A stretch of DNA of 64,000 nt from Burkholderia contaminans (GCF_029633825.1 NZ_CP090642.1:372001-436000); one strand, 5' to 3'; positions 47,293 through 56,158 are shown, counted from the first letter of the stretch. A program made the numbers and translations. Notes: generated from the sequence alone by a model not told the origin.

Positions 47293-48213
47293 TCAGCCTG
47301 TGACGTCCGCGCCAGACATGCCGAACAGCCGGGCGACGACCGAACGTAGCCAGCGATTGCCGGCCTCCTGATGGTAGCGCGCGTGCCAGTGTTGCCGAAC
47401 GGCGAAGCCCGCGACGGGAATGGGGCATGGATGGACCGAAAGATCGCTGGCCTGAGCCAGCGTCTCGCCGATATGGCGCGGCAAGGTCGTGATCAGATCG
47501 GTGGTCTGCACGATGGCGCCGAGCCCCAGGAAACCGGGCAGTTCAAGCACCACCTGCCGTTCAATGCGCTCGCGCACGAGCGCCTGCTCGAGCAGCGCCG
47601 TGCCCGTTCCTCCCGTGATCGCTACATGGCCTTCGGTGCGATACGCGTTGACGCCGAGCCGCTTGCGAATACGCGGATGATGGCGATTCGCAAGGCATAC
47701 CCAATCCTGCTCGTAGAGCTGTTGCTGATAGATGCCGCCGCTCAGCCACGGCACGTATCCAATCGCAAGATCGGCCTCGCCGGATTCGAGCGCGCGTTCC
47801 GTGTTGCCGTCGATCCGCGCAGCTTCCAGGCGCACGCGAGGCGCTTGCGCGCGCACGTATGCGAGCAGGCGCGGCAGCAGCGTCACGTGACTCGCATCGG
47901 TCATGCAGATGCGAAAACGTCTCTGCGCGGTCGCTGGATCGAAGTCGATTTCCCAGGCCGAGAAGCGCCGCAACGATTCGAGAATTTCCCGACACGGGCC
48001 GATCAGCGCATCTGCTTGCGGTGTGGGCGCCATGCCGCCGGGCGTCCGGATAAAGAGGGGATCGTGCAAATGCTCGCGCAACCGCGCGAGCCAGATGCTG
48101 ACGGTCGGCTGGCTCTGACCGAGTTGTTCGGCCGCGCGCGTGACGCTGCGCGTGTCGTAGAGCAGGTCGAACAATTGCAGCAGCTTGAGGTCGGGCAGAT
48201 CGGTCGGGATCAT
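47293..48213 (-). CDS. LysR-family regulator of the divergent CoA-transferase operon
   Basis: A 306-residue LysR protein with HTH LLQLFDLLYDTRSVTRAAEQLGQSQPTVSIWLARLREHLHDPLFIRTPGGMAPT, typical of the NahR/NodD/LinR branch. It lies 104 bp from a divergent five-gene operon and likely activates it in response to a pathway intermediate. NahR-type members often sense aromatic or organic acids. The start is the first ATG. Confidence 0.92.
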   Translation of the reverse strand: MIPTDLPDLKLLQLFDLLYDTRSVTRAAEQLGQSQPTVSIWLARLREHLHDPLFIRTPGGMAPTPQADALIGPCREILESLRRFSAWEIDFDPATAQRRFRICMTDASHVTLLPRLLAYVRAQAPRVRLEAARIDGNTERALESGEADLAIGYVPWLSGGIYQQQLYEQDWVCLANRHHPRIRKRLGVNAYRTEGHVAITGGTGTALLEQALVRERIERQVVLELPGFLGLGAIVQTTDLITTLPRHIGETLAQASDLSVHPCPIPVAGFAVRQHWHARYHQEAGNRWLRSVVARLFGMSGADVTG

Positions 48214-48238
48214 CGCAGGTCTCTATTATTGCGTAATG

Positions 48239-48252
48239 CAATGATGTCATTG
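48239..48252. promoter_or_regulatory. Palindrome CAATGATGTCATTG in the LysR/operon divergent promoter
   Basis: A perfect 6-2-6 dyad 26 bp upstream of the LysR start and about 65 bp upstream of the operon's first gene, inside an AT-rich patch with several TTG/CAA repeats. It fits the recognition site of a LysR dimer controlling the divergent operon. Confidence 0.5.
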
Positions 48253-48317
48253 TATCCATTGTATTGCGACATGATGCGGCGGCTCCTATCGTGACGTCAC
48301 ACATCAAGGAGACGCTC

Positions 48318-49268
48318 TTGAAAATTGCCATTCTGGGTGCCGGCGCGCTGGGCTGCGCGATTGGCGCGACACTCACCGAAGGCGGCCACGAGACCTGGCT
48401 GATCGACCGCTCGCCCGAGCATGTCAATGCGATGCGAGCCCACGGCCTGCGTGTCGACGACGCGAGCGGCACGCGCCAGGTACAAGTCCGCGCGACTACC
48501 CGGCCGGACGAAGCGGGGGTGGCCGAGGTCGTGATCGTGCTCGTCAAGTCGTTCCATACCGATGCGGCGATTCGCGGCGCCCAAGCGCTGGTGGGGCCTG
48601 AAACACGGGTGCTGTCACTGCAAAACGGCCTCGGCCACGAAGACATCCTTGCCGACGCCGTAGGCCGCGAACGTGTGCTCGCGGGCAAGACCTATGTGGG
48701 TGGCGTACTGCGCGGCATCGGGCATATCGAGTCGGGCGTCGTCGGCAAGCACACCATCATCGGCGAACTGGACGGACGCGTGACGGATCGCGTTCGACGT
48801 ATTGCCGACGCATTCAGCAACGCGGGCCTCGACACGCAGGTAAGCGACAACATCGTCGGCACCATGTGGGACAAGCTGCTCGTGAATGTCGCGACGGGCG
48901 CGCTGACCGGCATCACGTCGCTGACTTACGGCCAGCTTTATGACGAGCCGCTGCTCAAGGCCACTTCGCTGGCGGCCGTCGCGGAAGCGATCGCGGCCGC
49001 GAAGGCGGCAGGCGTCACACTTTCGATGAACGATCCGGAGCAGGCGTGGTTGCTTGCCGCCGAGGGTTTGCCCGCTGCGTTCAAAACGTCGATGCTGCAA
49101 AGCCTCGAAAAAGGTTCCGTGACCGAAATCGACTTCATCAACGGCTCGGTCGTGCGCTGGGGCGCGCGTTACGGTGTGCCGACGCCTGTCAACGCCACGC
49201 TGGTTGCGTGCATCAAGGGCATCGAGCGCGCGATGGTCGACCGCCGGAAAGCGGAGGCGCAAGCATGA
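48318..49268 (+). CDS. Ketopantoate reductase-family (PanE/ApbA) dehydrogenase
   Basis: A 316-residue NADPH-dependent 2-ketoacid reductase-like protein. TTG 48318 is chosen as start because AAGGAG sits 6 bp upstream and the Rossmann motif KIAILGAGALGCAIG follows at once. Other family landmarks are SLQNGLGHEDIL and MWDKLLVNVATGALTGITSLTYG with the catalytic lysine, and the C-terminal LQSLEKGSVTEIDFINGSVVRWG. Its place at the head of a CoA-transferase operon suggests a catabolic 2-hydroxy/2-ketoacid step rather than pantothenate synthesis. Confidence 0.9.
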   Translation: MKIAILGAGALGCAIGATLTEGGHETWLIDRSPEHVNAMRAHGLRVDDASGTRQVQVRATTRPDEAGVAEVVIVLVKSFHTDAAIRGAQALVGPETRVLSLQNGLGHEDILADAVGRERVLAGKTYVGGVLRGIGHIESGVVGKHTIIGELDGRVTDRVRRIADAFSNAGLDTQVSDNIVGTMWDKLLVNVATGALTGITSLTYGQLYDEPLLKATSLAAVAEAIAAAKAAGVTLSMNDPEQAWLLAAEGLPAAFKTSMLQSLEKGSVTEIDFINGSVVRWGARYGVPTPVNATLVACIKGIERAMVDRRKAEAQA

Positions 49269-49657
49269 GCCAGCCGAAAGCCTATCTCGAACACGTCGCC
49301 GTCTTCGTGAGCGACATCCACTGGCACATCCGCTTTTTCGAGGAGGTGTTCGGCATGACGATGCGCGAGGTCGACGGCACGACCGAAGCGCCGCGCCAGT
49401 ACTGGACGCTTGGCGGCATGCAGTTCATCCACCAGCCGGATTTTTCGGGCCCCGAAGGGAGGCTTGGCCATCTCGGCATCATGTGCGAGGACGTCGAAGC
49501 GTCGCTTGCCGCCGCCCGCCGCTACGACGTGCAGCCCATGCCGCAAGGTGCGAACTGGTTGCGTTTGCCCGATGGCCTTGCCGTCGAATTCATTCAGGCG
49601 AAACCCGTGCGCTGCGTGGAGCAGGCGCTCGCCATCGATCCGCGCGCGGAGGCATGA
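49265..49657 (+). CDS. VOC-family protein in the CoA-transferase operon
   Basis: A 130-residue glyoxalase-fold protein beginning MSQPKAYLEHVAVFVSDIHWHI, whose ATG overlaps the previous stop (ATGA). Metal-type residues are visible: H10, H64 in GRLGHLGIMCED and E106 in GLAVEFIQAK, the arrangement of single-domain VOC isomerases and epimerases. It may isomerise or epimerise the pathway acid or its CoA ester. The exact reaction is unknown. Confidence 0.85.
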   Translation: MSQPKAYLEHVAVFVSDIHWHIRFFEEVFGMTMREVDGTTEAPRQYWTLGGMQFIHQPDFSGPEGRLGHLGIMCEDVEASLAAARRYDVQPMPQGANWLRLPDGLAVEFIQAKPVRCVEQALAIDPRAEA

Positions 49658-49658
49658 C

Positions 49659-50120
49659 ATGACCATCGTCGAAAAATACTGGGACGACGCACGCGAAGGC
49701 GACGAATGCGTGAGCCCGAGCTACACCGTTACGAAGGAGCGCATTCTCGCGTATGCCGATCTCACGGGCGATCACACCCCTGTGCACGTCGATGAAGCGT
49801 ATGCGAACGCGAGCCACTTTGGCTGCCTTGTTGCGCATGGACTGTTTGGTCTTTCGATTGCCGATGGCCTGAAGACCCGGAGCGATTATCGCTTTGTGCC
49901 GGGCATGTCGCTGGGTTGGAGCTGGGACTTCGTTCTGCCGATCAAGGTCGATGACGTGCTGCATGTGAAGTTTCGCATTGGCGCGATGCGCCCGAGCAAG
50001 AGTCGCCCGGACTGGGGCATCGTGACGCTTCCGTCGGAGCTGATCAATCAGCACGGCGAAGTCGTGCAGCGAGGCGAGCATCGTCTGATGGTGCCGCGCC
50101 GGCCGGGGGCTGAACGATGA
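49659..50120 (+). CDS. MaoC-family (R)-hydratase
   Basis: A 153-residue hot-dog-fold hydratase starting MTIVEKYWDDAREGDECVSP. The catalytic motif LTGDHTPVHVDEAYA with D38 and H43 is the standard (R)-specific enoyl-CoA hydratase dyad. It adds or removes water on an unsaturated CoA thioester. It begins immediately after the VOC gene stop and overlaps the CoA-transferase start by 4 bp, so the genes are translated together. Confidence 0.92.
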   Translation: MTIVEKYWDDAREGDECVSPSYTVTKERILAYADLTGDHTPVHVDEAYANASHFGCLVAHGLFGLSIADGLKTRSDYRFVPGMSLGWSWDFVLPIKVDDVLHVKFRIGAMRPSKSRPDWGIVTLPSELINQHGEVVQRGEHRLMVPRRPGAER

Positions 50121-51331
50121 AACAGGCTCGTCCACTCGAAGGGATACGTGTCGTCGACTACAGCCACTTTCTCGCGGGTCCGTATGTGGGGCGTTGCCTC
50201 GCGGCACTGGGCGCGGAAGTGATCAAGGTCGAGCGACCCGGCGGCGGCGACGCGGGACGCCAGCACGCGACCGTGCTCGACGATCGCTCGAGCGGCTATT
50301 TTCTGCAGCTCAATATGGGCAAGCGCGGCGTCAGCGTGAACATGAAGGACCCGCGCGGAAAGGCCTTTATGGAGCGGCTGTGCGATTCGGCCGACGTATT
50401 CGTGGAGAATTACCGGCCCGGCGCGCTCGACAAACTCGGGCTGGGCTACGAAGCGCTTTCCGCGCGCAATCCAGGGCTGGTCTACTGCTCCATTTCCGCG
50501 TATGGCCACACGGGGCCGGACGCCCATCGCGCGGGTTTCGGACTGATCGCCGAGGCCAAGAGCGGCATCATGCAGATGGTCGGCACGCCGGGCGATCGGC
50601 CGCCGCTGCTGCGTATTTCGCTCGGAGACATGTACACGGGCATTCACGCGGTCGCGGCCATCAATGCGGCACTGCTCGGCCGCGTGAAAAGCGGGCGAGG
50701 GCAGCACATCGACATGGCCCTTTACGACACGCTCGTCTCGATGCACGAATATGCAGTGCAGTGCTACACGCTTGCCGATGTGCTTCCCGAACAGACCGGG
50801 CACGACATGCCCGGCTCGACGCTTTATGGCGTGTTTCGCGCGACCGATGGCGATCTGGTGATCGCCGCGCAGGTGGACGATGCCTGGAAGCGCTTCGCGT
50901 CGCTGATCGAAGCGAGCGGCGGGCCCCGCGGCTTCGGCGCCGACGAGCGGTTTCACAATAGCGTGGGACGCAATGCGCATCGGCTGGAGATTCTCGGCGT
51001 GGTCGAGCCGTGGGTAGCCGCGCGCACGGTGACGCAGATTCTCGAACTGCTCGACGGCATCGATGTGCCTTGCGCGAAGGTGCAACGCATCGACGAAGTG
51101 ATCGCCGACCCGCAAATTCAGGCACGCGGCATGATCGTCGAACAGGAGCATCCGCGTTACGGCACGCTGCGCTTGCCGAATCTGCCGTTCCGGTTTTCCG
51201 GGTGCGATACCACGATTCGCGAGGTTGCCCCCGATCTGGGCCAGCACAATACCGAAGTCGCGCAATCGCTGGGTTTCACGCCCGCCGAGATCGATGCGAT
51301 GCAAACCGATGGCGTGCTGTTCGACAAGTGA
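50117..51331 (+). CDS. Class III (CaiB/BaiF) CoA-transferase
   Basis: A 404-residue family III CoA-transferase starting MKQARPLEGIRVVDYSHFLAGPYVGRCLAALGAEVIKVERP. The catalytic aspartate is D171 in RISLGDMYTGIHAV, matching Asp169 of formyl-CoA transferase. It moves CoA from a donor such as succinyl-CoA to a carboxylic acid, activating it for the MaoC hydratase encoded just upstream. It overlaps maoC by 4 bp. The acid substrate is unknown. Confidence 0.94.
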   Translation: MKQARPLEGIRVVDYSHFLAGPYVGRCLAALGAEVIKVERPGGGDAGRQHATVLDDRSSGYFLQLNMGKRGVSVNMKDPRGKAFMERLCDSADVFVENYRPGALDKLGLGYEALSARNPGLVYCSISAYGHTGPDAHRAGFGLIAEAKSGIMQMVGTPGDRPPLLRISLGDMYTGIHAVAAINAALLGRVKSGRGQHIDMALYDTLVSMHEYAVQCYTLADVLPEQTGHDMPGSTLYGVFRATDGDLVIAAQVDDAWKRFASLIEASGGPRGFGADERFHNSVGRNAHRLEILGVVEPWVAARTVTQILELLDGIDVPCAKVQRIDEVIADPQIQARGMIVEQEHPRYGTLRLPNLPFRFSGCDTTIREVAPDLGQHNTEVAQSLGFTPAEIDAMQTDGVLFDK

Positions 51332-51338
51332 GGCGACG

Positions 51339-52178
51339 ATGAGCGATACCTATGCGGTGATCGGCAATCCGATTGGCCATACGAAATCCCCGCTGATTCA
51401 TGGTCTTTTCGCCGAAGCGACGCAACAGGCGATGCACTACACGGCCATCGAGGGGCCGTGCGAACCGGATGATGCGTTCGCGGTAACGGTGCGGAACTTT
51501 ATCGCGGCCGGCGGCAAGGGCATGAACATCACGGCACCGTTCAAGCTCGCGGCGTTCGACATGGCCGATGAGCGCAGCGAGCGCGCGACGCTCGCAGGCG
51601 CGGCGAATGCGTTCAAGTTCGAGGGGGATCGGATTCTCGCGGAAAACTTCGACGGCATCGGTCTGCTGCGCGATATCGAGGTGAATCTTCACACGCCGCT
51701 CGCGGGCAAGCGTGTGTTGCTGCTCGGTGCCGGCGGCGCGGCGCGCGGCGCGTTGCTTCCGTTCCTGGGCGCGGGCCCCGCGCAACTGGTGATGGCGAAT
51801 CGTCACGTCGAGAAAGCGCAAGCGCTGGCATTGCAATTGGCTTCGTACGGCCCGATAACGGCGTGCGCTTACGGGGAGCTCGACCGCATGGGCCGCTTCG
51901 ATCTGGTGGTCAACGCGACGTCCGCGAGTCTGACAGGCGATTTGCCGCCCGTGCCGCCCGGCGTTTTCAGCCCGCATGGTACGGCTTATGAACTGGCCTA
52001 TGGCAAGCGCCTCACGCCGTTCTTGCGACTGGCGCGCGATGCGGGGGTCGCCGGCGTAGCCGATGGTGTCGGCATGCTGGTGGAGCAGGCGGCGGAAGCC
52101 TTTGCGTGGTGGCGCGGCGTGCGCCCCGAGACGCAAGCGGTGATCGACCTGCTTACCGTTCCGCTGGATCGAGTGTGA
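51339..52178 (+). CDS. Shikimate dehydrogenase-like protein (AroE family)
   Basis: A 279-residue protein with the AroE layout: substrate domain with HTKSPLIH, the catalytic lysine K69 in NITAPFKLAAF, D105 in ENFDGIGLL, and NADP domain GAGGAARGALL (130-140), then VNATSASLTGD. Starts 7 bp after the CoA-transferase stop. In this operon it is probably not the biosynthetic AroE; it may reduce a cyclic or linear keto acid (quinate/shikimate-like or aminoshikimate-like). Some active-site positions (FDG for TDG) differ from the biosynthetic enzyme. Confidence 0.9.
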   Translation: MSDTYAVIGNPIGHTKSPLIHGLFAEATQQAMHYTAIEGPCEPDDAFAVTVRNFIAAGGKGMNITAPFKLAAFDMADERSERATLAGAANAFKFEGDRILAENFDGIGLLRDIEVNLHTPLAGKRVLLLGAGGAARGALLPFLGAGPAQLVMANRHVEKAQALALQLASYGPITACAYGELDRMGRFDLVVNATSASLTGDLPPVPPGVFSPHGTAYELAYGKRLTPFLRLARDAGVAGVADGVGMLVEQAAEAFAWWRGVRPETQAVIDLLTVPLDRV

Positions 52179-52425
52179 ACGGGAGGCGGTATGAAAGCAT
52201 GCTGATGTTGACGGCATCAATCGCAACACGTTCGGTGGGCGAGATCCCGAACAGTACGGGATCTCGCTTGAACGGATTGATGCCCGATTGCAGGCACGCG
52301 ACACGCTACGATGCGTTTTCCGACGAAACGAGTCAGCGTCGACGGTGATCGTTAGACTACGGTGAATATTGCGCGTCACTCAACGCGCGATTCCTTCCAC
52401 CGACGATCATCGACGAGGCCGCCCC

Positions 52426-52758
52426 ATGCACCTTCAAACCGGCAACCTGTTCACCACGGAAGGCCAGCGCGGCGACGATGAACAAATCGACCTCCTTGTC
52501 ACCGGGCAGCGTCTGAACGTCGAGCGAATCGTATCGATGGGGCACACGAGCCCCGACGGCTTCTGGTATGACGACGCACGCGCCGAATGGGTCGTGCTGC
52601 TATCGGGCGCGGCCGTACTCGAATTCGAAGCAGGCCCGGCGCGTCATGAAATGCATCCCGGCGACTACGTGCTGATCGAGCCGCATTGCCGTCATCGCGT
52701 CGCGTGGACGCACGAAGAAACGCAAACCGTCTGGCTTGCGATCTATTACGAACGTTGA
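52426..52758 (+). CDS. Cupin-domain protein
   Basis: A 110-residue single-domain cupin starting MHLQTGNLFTTEGQRGDDEQ. It shows the second cupin motif (GDYVLIEPHCRHRVAWTHEE) and a degenerate first motif (EWVVLLSGAAVLEFEAG), so metal binding is possible but the histidine set is incomplete in motif 1. Probably a small enzyme or sensor of unknown role; it sits alone after a 247-bp gap behind the operon. Confidence 0.82.
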   Translation: MHLQTGNLFTTEGQRGDDEQIDLLVTGQRLNVERIVSMGHTSPDGFWYDDARAEWVVLLSGAAVLEFEAGPARHEMHPGDYVLIEPHCRHRVAWTHEETQTVWLAIYYER

Positions 52759-52919
52759 ATCGGGAAAGATCGGGCAGCACGCAATCCGACGCGTAGCGTG
52801 CAACCACGCGCCGGATGGCACAAACCTTCACCGCACCGGAGCGGCTTTAATACCGCCGGTATCGATGCTCAAATAGCAGGACGGCGCGCCAGAGCGCGCG
52901 CCGGTGCGCGTCGAGAATC

Positions 52920-53219
52920 TTATTCCTGGATCAGGAATCGATTGCGATTCTTCGCGTCCTTGATCCATGCGGGCGCGCGACCGCGGCCCGACCAGGTTGC
53001 TCCGGTCTTCGGGTCGCGATACTTTGCCTGCACCGGGGCGGACGCTTGCTTGGCCGGTCGACCACGACGCGTACCGAAAATGTCTTTCTCGGTAATGCCG
53101 AATTCCGCAACTTTGGTGCGGATGTCGTCGACGATCGCCTGGAATTCCGCAGCACGTGCAGCTTCGGCTTTCTCGGCCAAAGCTTCCATTTGAGCTTTCA
53201 GTTCCTTGTACGTTGCCAT
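52920..53219 (-). CDS. H-NS-family nucleoid protein
   Basis: A 99-residue H-NS-like protein: an N-terminal coiled-coil oligomerisation segment (MATYKELKAQMEALAEKAEAARAAEFQ) followed by a linker and the DNA-binding motif YRDPKTGATWSGRGRAPAWI. It silences AT-rich, often acquired, DNA. Beta-proteobacteria carry many paralogues; a copy inside an accessory region often governs nearby acquired genes. The upstream DNA to 53500 is AT-rich, as expected for autoregulation. Confidence 0.95.
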   Translation of the reverse strand: MATYKELKAQMEALAEKAEAARAAEFQAIVDDIRTKVAEFGITEKDIFGTRRGRPAKQASAPVQAKYRDPKTGATWSGRGRAPAWIKDAKNRNRFLIQE

Positions 53220-53500
53220 ATATCACTCTTCAGGTTGAGTACACATATGATAGCGTTTTCAGCGGAAAATTTTGAGCAAATTCTCGTCGACTACGAGATT
53301 TGGCATCGATAAAGCGATGCTGGACTGCTTCGAACACCTGAAAAGTGTGTCATGTATGAGAAAACGTAGAGGATTACCCGGAAACTTTTAACGGCAGCGG
53401 CACGTCTCTTTGATCGTTCGCGGCGGGATTTCTTCCTCGAGACAAGCGGGCGAGGCTTAATTATTTTTTACATTTTTCTGAAGTATCGGGGGATTCACTG

Positions 53501-53989
53501 ATGAACCGAGACGATAAGCTGACACAGGTCGCGACCGAATTCGGCTTCAATCCGGACGAGGAAATCAGGATTGGCGGAAAGTACACGCCCATTCTGGTCG
53601 ACGGGAATACGGCCTACGTTGCGGGCCAGATTCCGCGGATCGGCGACGTGGTGCATTTCGTGGGCATAGTGGGGGAATCCGTTTCGCTCGACGAAGGTCG
53701 CCGGGCCGCCGGCGTATCGGCGCTGCGTGCGTTGTCGTTGATCAGGAAGCACTGCGGCACGCTCGACGCGATAGCGACAGTGCCGCGCATCACCGTCTAT
53801 GTGCGAAGCGCACCCGGCTTCACGATGCAAAGTGAAGTCGCCGATGGTGCATCCGACATGTTGTATGCGGTGCTTGGCGACGCAGGCGTTCATACGCGTA
53901 CGTCGGTCGGTGTGCTGCAATTGCCCAAAGGGGCTTCGGTGGAGGTCGATTTCATTTTCGGGCTGAAGCATGGCGATGTCGGTATCTGA
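53501..53989 (+). CDS. RidA/YjgF-family protein
   Basis: A 162-residue protein of the RidA superfamily, longer than canonical RidA (about 130). It has IRIGGKYTPILVDGNTAYVAGQIPRIGDVVHFVG and GVLQLPKGASVEVDFIFGLKHG. The canonical Arg that binds the imine carboxylate (in the Arg-Val-Glu/IEIEA C-terminal region) is replaced by the stretch SVEVDFIF, so it may belong to the Rid2/Rid3-like groups with unclear activity. It stands alone. Confidence 0.85.
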   Translation: MNRDDKLTQVATEFGFNPDEEIRIGGKYTPILVDGNTAYVAGQIPRIGDVVHFVGIVGESVSLDEGRRAAGVSALRALSLIRKHCGTLDAIATVPRITVYVRSAPGFTMQSEVADGASDMLYAVLGDAGVHTRTSVGVLQLPKGASVEVDFIFGLKHGDVGI

Positions 53990-54527
53990 CTTCAGCGGGC
54001 CGTGTCTCTCAAGTATGTAGTTCCACGAAACATTTCGACACCCGATGCACGACACGCCTGCTGGTGAAGGCGCGCGCCAGCAATGCGGAAAGCAAAATGT
54101 GCACACGGCAAATGCCCGCCTCGTGCTTGCCGGTCAGTCATGCGCCGGACGCGCGTGGAGTCGAGGTAGTGAGCTGATCGCGAATTTGCTCCAGCCGGCA
54201 ACCGCATGCCTTCCGCGCGACGTCCGACGACCTGGAAATGCCGGAAACACCGCCCCGCCGATATCGCCCCGCATCTCCATTTTGGGAGATGTCATCGCCC
54301 AACAGTAAGCCTACGATTGACTACAGGGCATCGGGGCCGGAAGTCGTCAGAACATTCGGACAGGCTCCCCATTCCGTATCGAAATCAGCAAATGCCCACG
54401 CAGTTTACTGACACGGCTTCTGCGTACGATGGCGACAAACGTGTGCGGTGAATGCTTTGCACCGCGACACGATGGCGCGTTGATGACGGAAGGCCTGCTG
54501 TCGTATTTCGGGGGAATTTCAATCATT
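53990..54527. other. Intergenic region with no recognised feature
   Basis: 538 bases between the RidA-like gene and the small hypothetical gene. Short frames exist on both strands but overlap each other and show no domain-like pattern. A possible upstream start for the next gene lies inside (ATG 54429). Confidence 0.5.
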
Positions 54528-54779
54528 ATGCTGGCGCGAGACTATGCAGAACGAGAGCTCTCTCACATTCAGAGAATGGTGGCTCTCCTGGACAGCGAGA
54601 CGAACGCTGACGATGTGTCGATGGCGGGTGCGGGGCGCGTGCGGCATCCGAGCTACTGGCGCGGGCGAATCGAGGAACTGCTGTCGACGCCCGATGTGCC
54701 GCGCCACGTCAGGACGCTCAGCGAAGCGGTGCTCGCGAAGATCGACGCGATGGAAATGCGGTTCGCGACGATGAAGTAA
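54528..54779 (+). CDS. Small hypothetical protein
   Basis: An 83-residue acidic/basic helical protein starting MLARDYAERELSHIQRMV; an in-frame ATG at 54429 would give 116 residues. It contains PSYWRGRIEELLSTPDVPRHVRTLSEAVLAKIDAMEMR, which reads like a real amphipathic helix pair with third-position GC bias. No known family was recognised. It is convergent with hisC. A small Burkholderia-restricted protein is plausible. Confidence 0.6.
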   Translation: MLARDYAERELSHIQRMVALLDSETNADDVSMAGAGRVRHPSYWRGRIEELLSTPDVPRHVRTLSEAVLAKIDAMEMRFATMK

Positions 54780-54842
54780 GCACATCGTCGGATACGGCGC
54801 GGGCATGCGCTTCATCGCATCGTCGACCGGATGGCCGGTCGC

Positions 54843-55955
54843 TTATTCGAGCGCCATCACGTCAAGCAGCGCAGCACGAAACGCGGCCATCTCCGCGCCG
54901 GTGCCGATCGACACGCGAAGATACGCCGGCGGCCCGGACTCCCGGATCAGGACCCCGTGACGCAGGAGTCCGCTCCAGATCCGGTGCCGATCCGCAAACT
55001 CGCCGAACATCACGAAGTTGGCGTCGGAATCGGCCACCGTCAGGCCCAGACCACGCAGCCACGCGACGGTCGAATCGCGCTCGGCCTTGATCGCCTCCAC
55101 TTGCGACAGCATCTCGTCGCGTGCGGCCAGTGCCGCGCAGGCCGCCGCCTGCGTGAAGGCGGACAGGTGGTAGGGCAATCGAACCCGCTTCAGCGCTTCG
55201 ACGATCGCAGGCGCGCACGCGCAATACCCGACGCGGCCGCCCGCGAACTTGAACGCCTTGCTCAGCGTGCGGGTGACGATGAGCCGAGGATGGTCCGGCA
55301 GCAGCGTCACCGCGCTGGGGACGCCGCGACGCCGGAATTCCGCATAGGCTTCGTCGACGACGACGATGCCCGGCGCGACGTCGAGTATCGCGCGGATATC
55401 GTCGACCGGCAGCGCGGTGCCGGTCGGGTTGTTCGGCGACGTCAGCAGTACGACGCTCGGCTGGTGCTCGCGGATGCTGTCGAGCGCCTGACCCAGATCC
55501 AGCGCGAAATCCCGGGTGCGCGGCAACGTATGCAGGCGCGTGAAAGTCGTGCGGCAGTATTCGTCATACATGGGATACGCGGGCGTAAAGGCCAGCGCCG
55601 AGCGCCCGGGGCCGCCGAATGCCTGCAGGACCTGCTGGATCACTTCATTCGAGCCGTTGGCCGCCCAGACGCGCGATGCGTCGATCGTCACGCCGGTGTC
55701 GTGCGTCAGATATGCCGCCAGATGCGCGCGCAGCTCGGCAAAATCGCGGTCGGGATAGCGGTTCGCCGCGCGCGCGGCGTCGGCCACCGCGGTCGCGATG
55801 CGCTCGACGAGCGCGGCCGACGGCGGATAGGGGTTCTCGTTGACGTTCAGGCAGACCGGCACATCGAGCTGCGGCGCCCCGTACGCGTGCTGCGACTTGA
55901 GGTCCTCGCGGAGCGGTAAATCCGGCAAGGCGATGTCTTTCCAGGGCTGTTGCAT
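54843..55955 (-). CDS. hisC: Histidinol-phosphate aminotransferase (HisC, second copy)
   Basis: A 370-residue PLP enzyme for the reversible transamination of imidazole-acetol phosphate in histidine synthesis. ATG 55955 (MQQPWKDIALPDLPLRED) gives the normal length. Active-site residues: N176 in SPNNPTG, D201 and Y204 in VVVDEAYAEF, the Schiff-base lysine K233 in TRTLSKAFKFAGGRVGY, and R241. It is monocistronic and away from any his operon. The upstream leader peptide with four histidine codons and the terminator just before the gene show it is controlled by histidine attenuation, which supports HisC over other aromatic transaminases. Confidence 0.93.
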   Translation of the reverse strand: MQQPWKDIALPDLPLREDLKSQHAYGAPQLDVPVCLNVNENPYPPSAALVERIATAVADAARAANRYPDRDFAELRAHLAAYLTHDTGVTIDASRVWAANGSNEVIQQVLQAFGGPGRSALAFTPAYPMYDEYCRTTFTRLHTLPRTRDFALDLGQALDSIREHQPSVVLLTSPNNPTGTALPVDDIRAILDVAPGIVVVDEAYAEFRRRGVPSAVTLLPDHPRLIVTRTLSKAFKFAGGRVGYCACAPAIVEALKRVRLPYHLSAFTQAAACAALAARDEMLSQVEAIKAERDSTVAWLRGLGLTVADSDANFVMFGEFADRHRIWSGLLRHGVLIRESGPPAYLRVSIGTGAEMAAFRAALLDVMALE

Positions 55956-56009
55956 TGAAAACACTCCGTACGGGTTCGAATGATCGGCGCAGTCCGCTTT
56001 CAAGGCGGC

Positions 56010-56039
56010 AAAAAACAAAAAAGGCGCCGGAGGCGCCTT
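56010..56039 (-). terminator. Attenuator terminator ahead of hisC
   Basis: On the minus strand AAGGCGCC, loop TCC, GGCGCCTT is followed by TTTTGTTTTT, a rho-independent terminator. It lies about 55 bp upstream of the hisC start and downstream of the His-rich leader, so it would stop transcription before hisC unless an alternative hairpin forms. Confidence 0.85.
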
Positions 56040-56052
56040 GGTTGTCGTCTTG

Positions 56053-56070
56053 ATCGGGCATTCACCCGAT
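56053..56070 (-). promoter_or_regulatory. Hairpin between leader peptide and terminator (candidate antiterminator arm)
   Basis: ATCGGG, six-base loop, CCCGAT forms a short stem right after the leader peptide stop, at the position of the middle hairpins of his-type attenuators. Its pairing with the His-codon region or with the terminator's 5' arm was not folded here. Confidence 0.4.
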
Positions 56071-56077
56071 GCAATTG

Positions 56078-56158
56078 CTAGATGCGAAACGAGCCACGGC
56101 GCAACAGAGGGCGTCCGTGGTGATGGTGCAGCGAGAGCGTGGTGTTTCGAATCGTCAT
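56078..56158 (-). CDS. Histidine leader peptide (hisL-like) of the hisC attenuator
   Basis: A 26-residue frame beginning MTIRNTT with four consecutive histidine codons (LSLHHHHGRP; codons at 56117-56128) and ending before the attenuator. Upstream in-frame ATGs at 56170 and 56167 are alternative starts. When charged histidyl-tRNA is scarce, a ribosome would stall at the His run and prevent the terminator from forming. Such leaders are classical in his operons of enteric bacteria; here one serves a lone hisC gene. The upstream region to 56280 has a plausible promoter area, not assigned. Confidence 0.85.
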   Translation of the reverse strand: MTIRNTTLSLHHHHGRPLLRRGSFRI

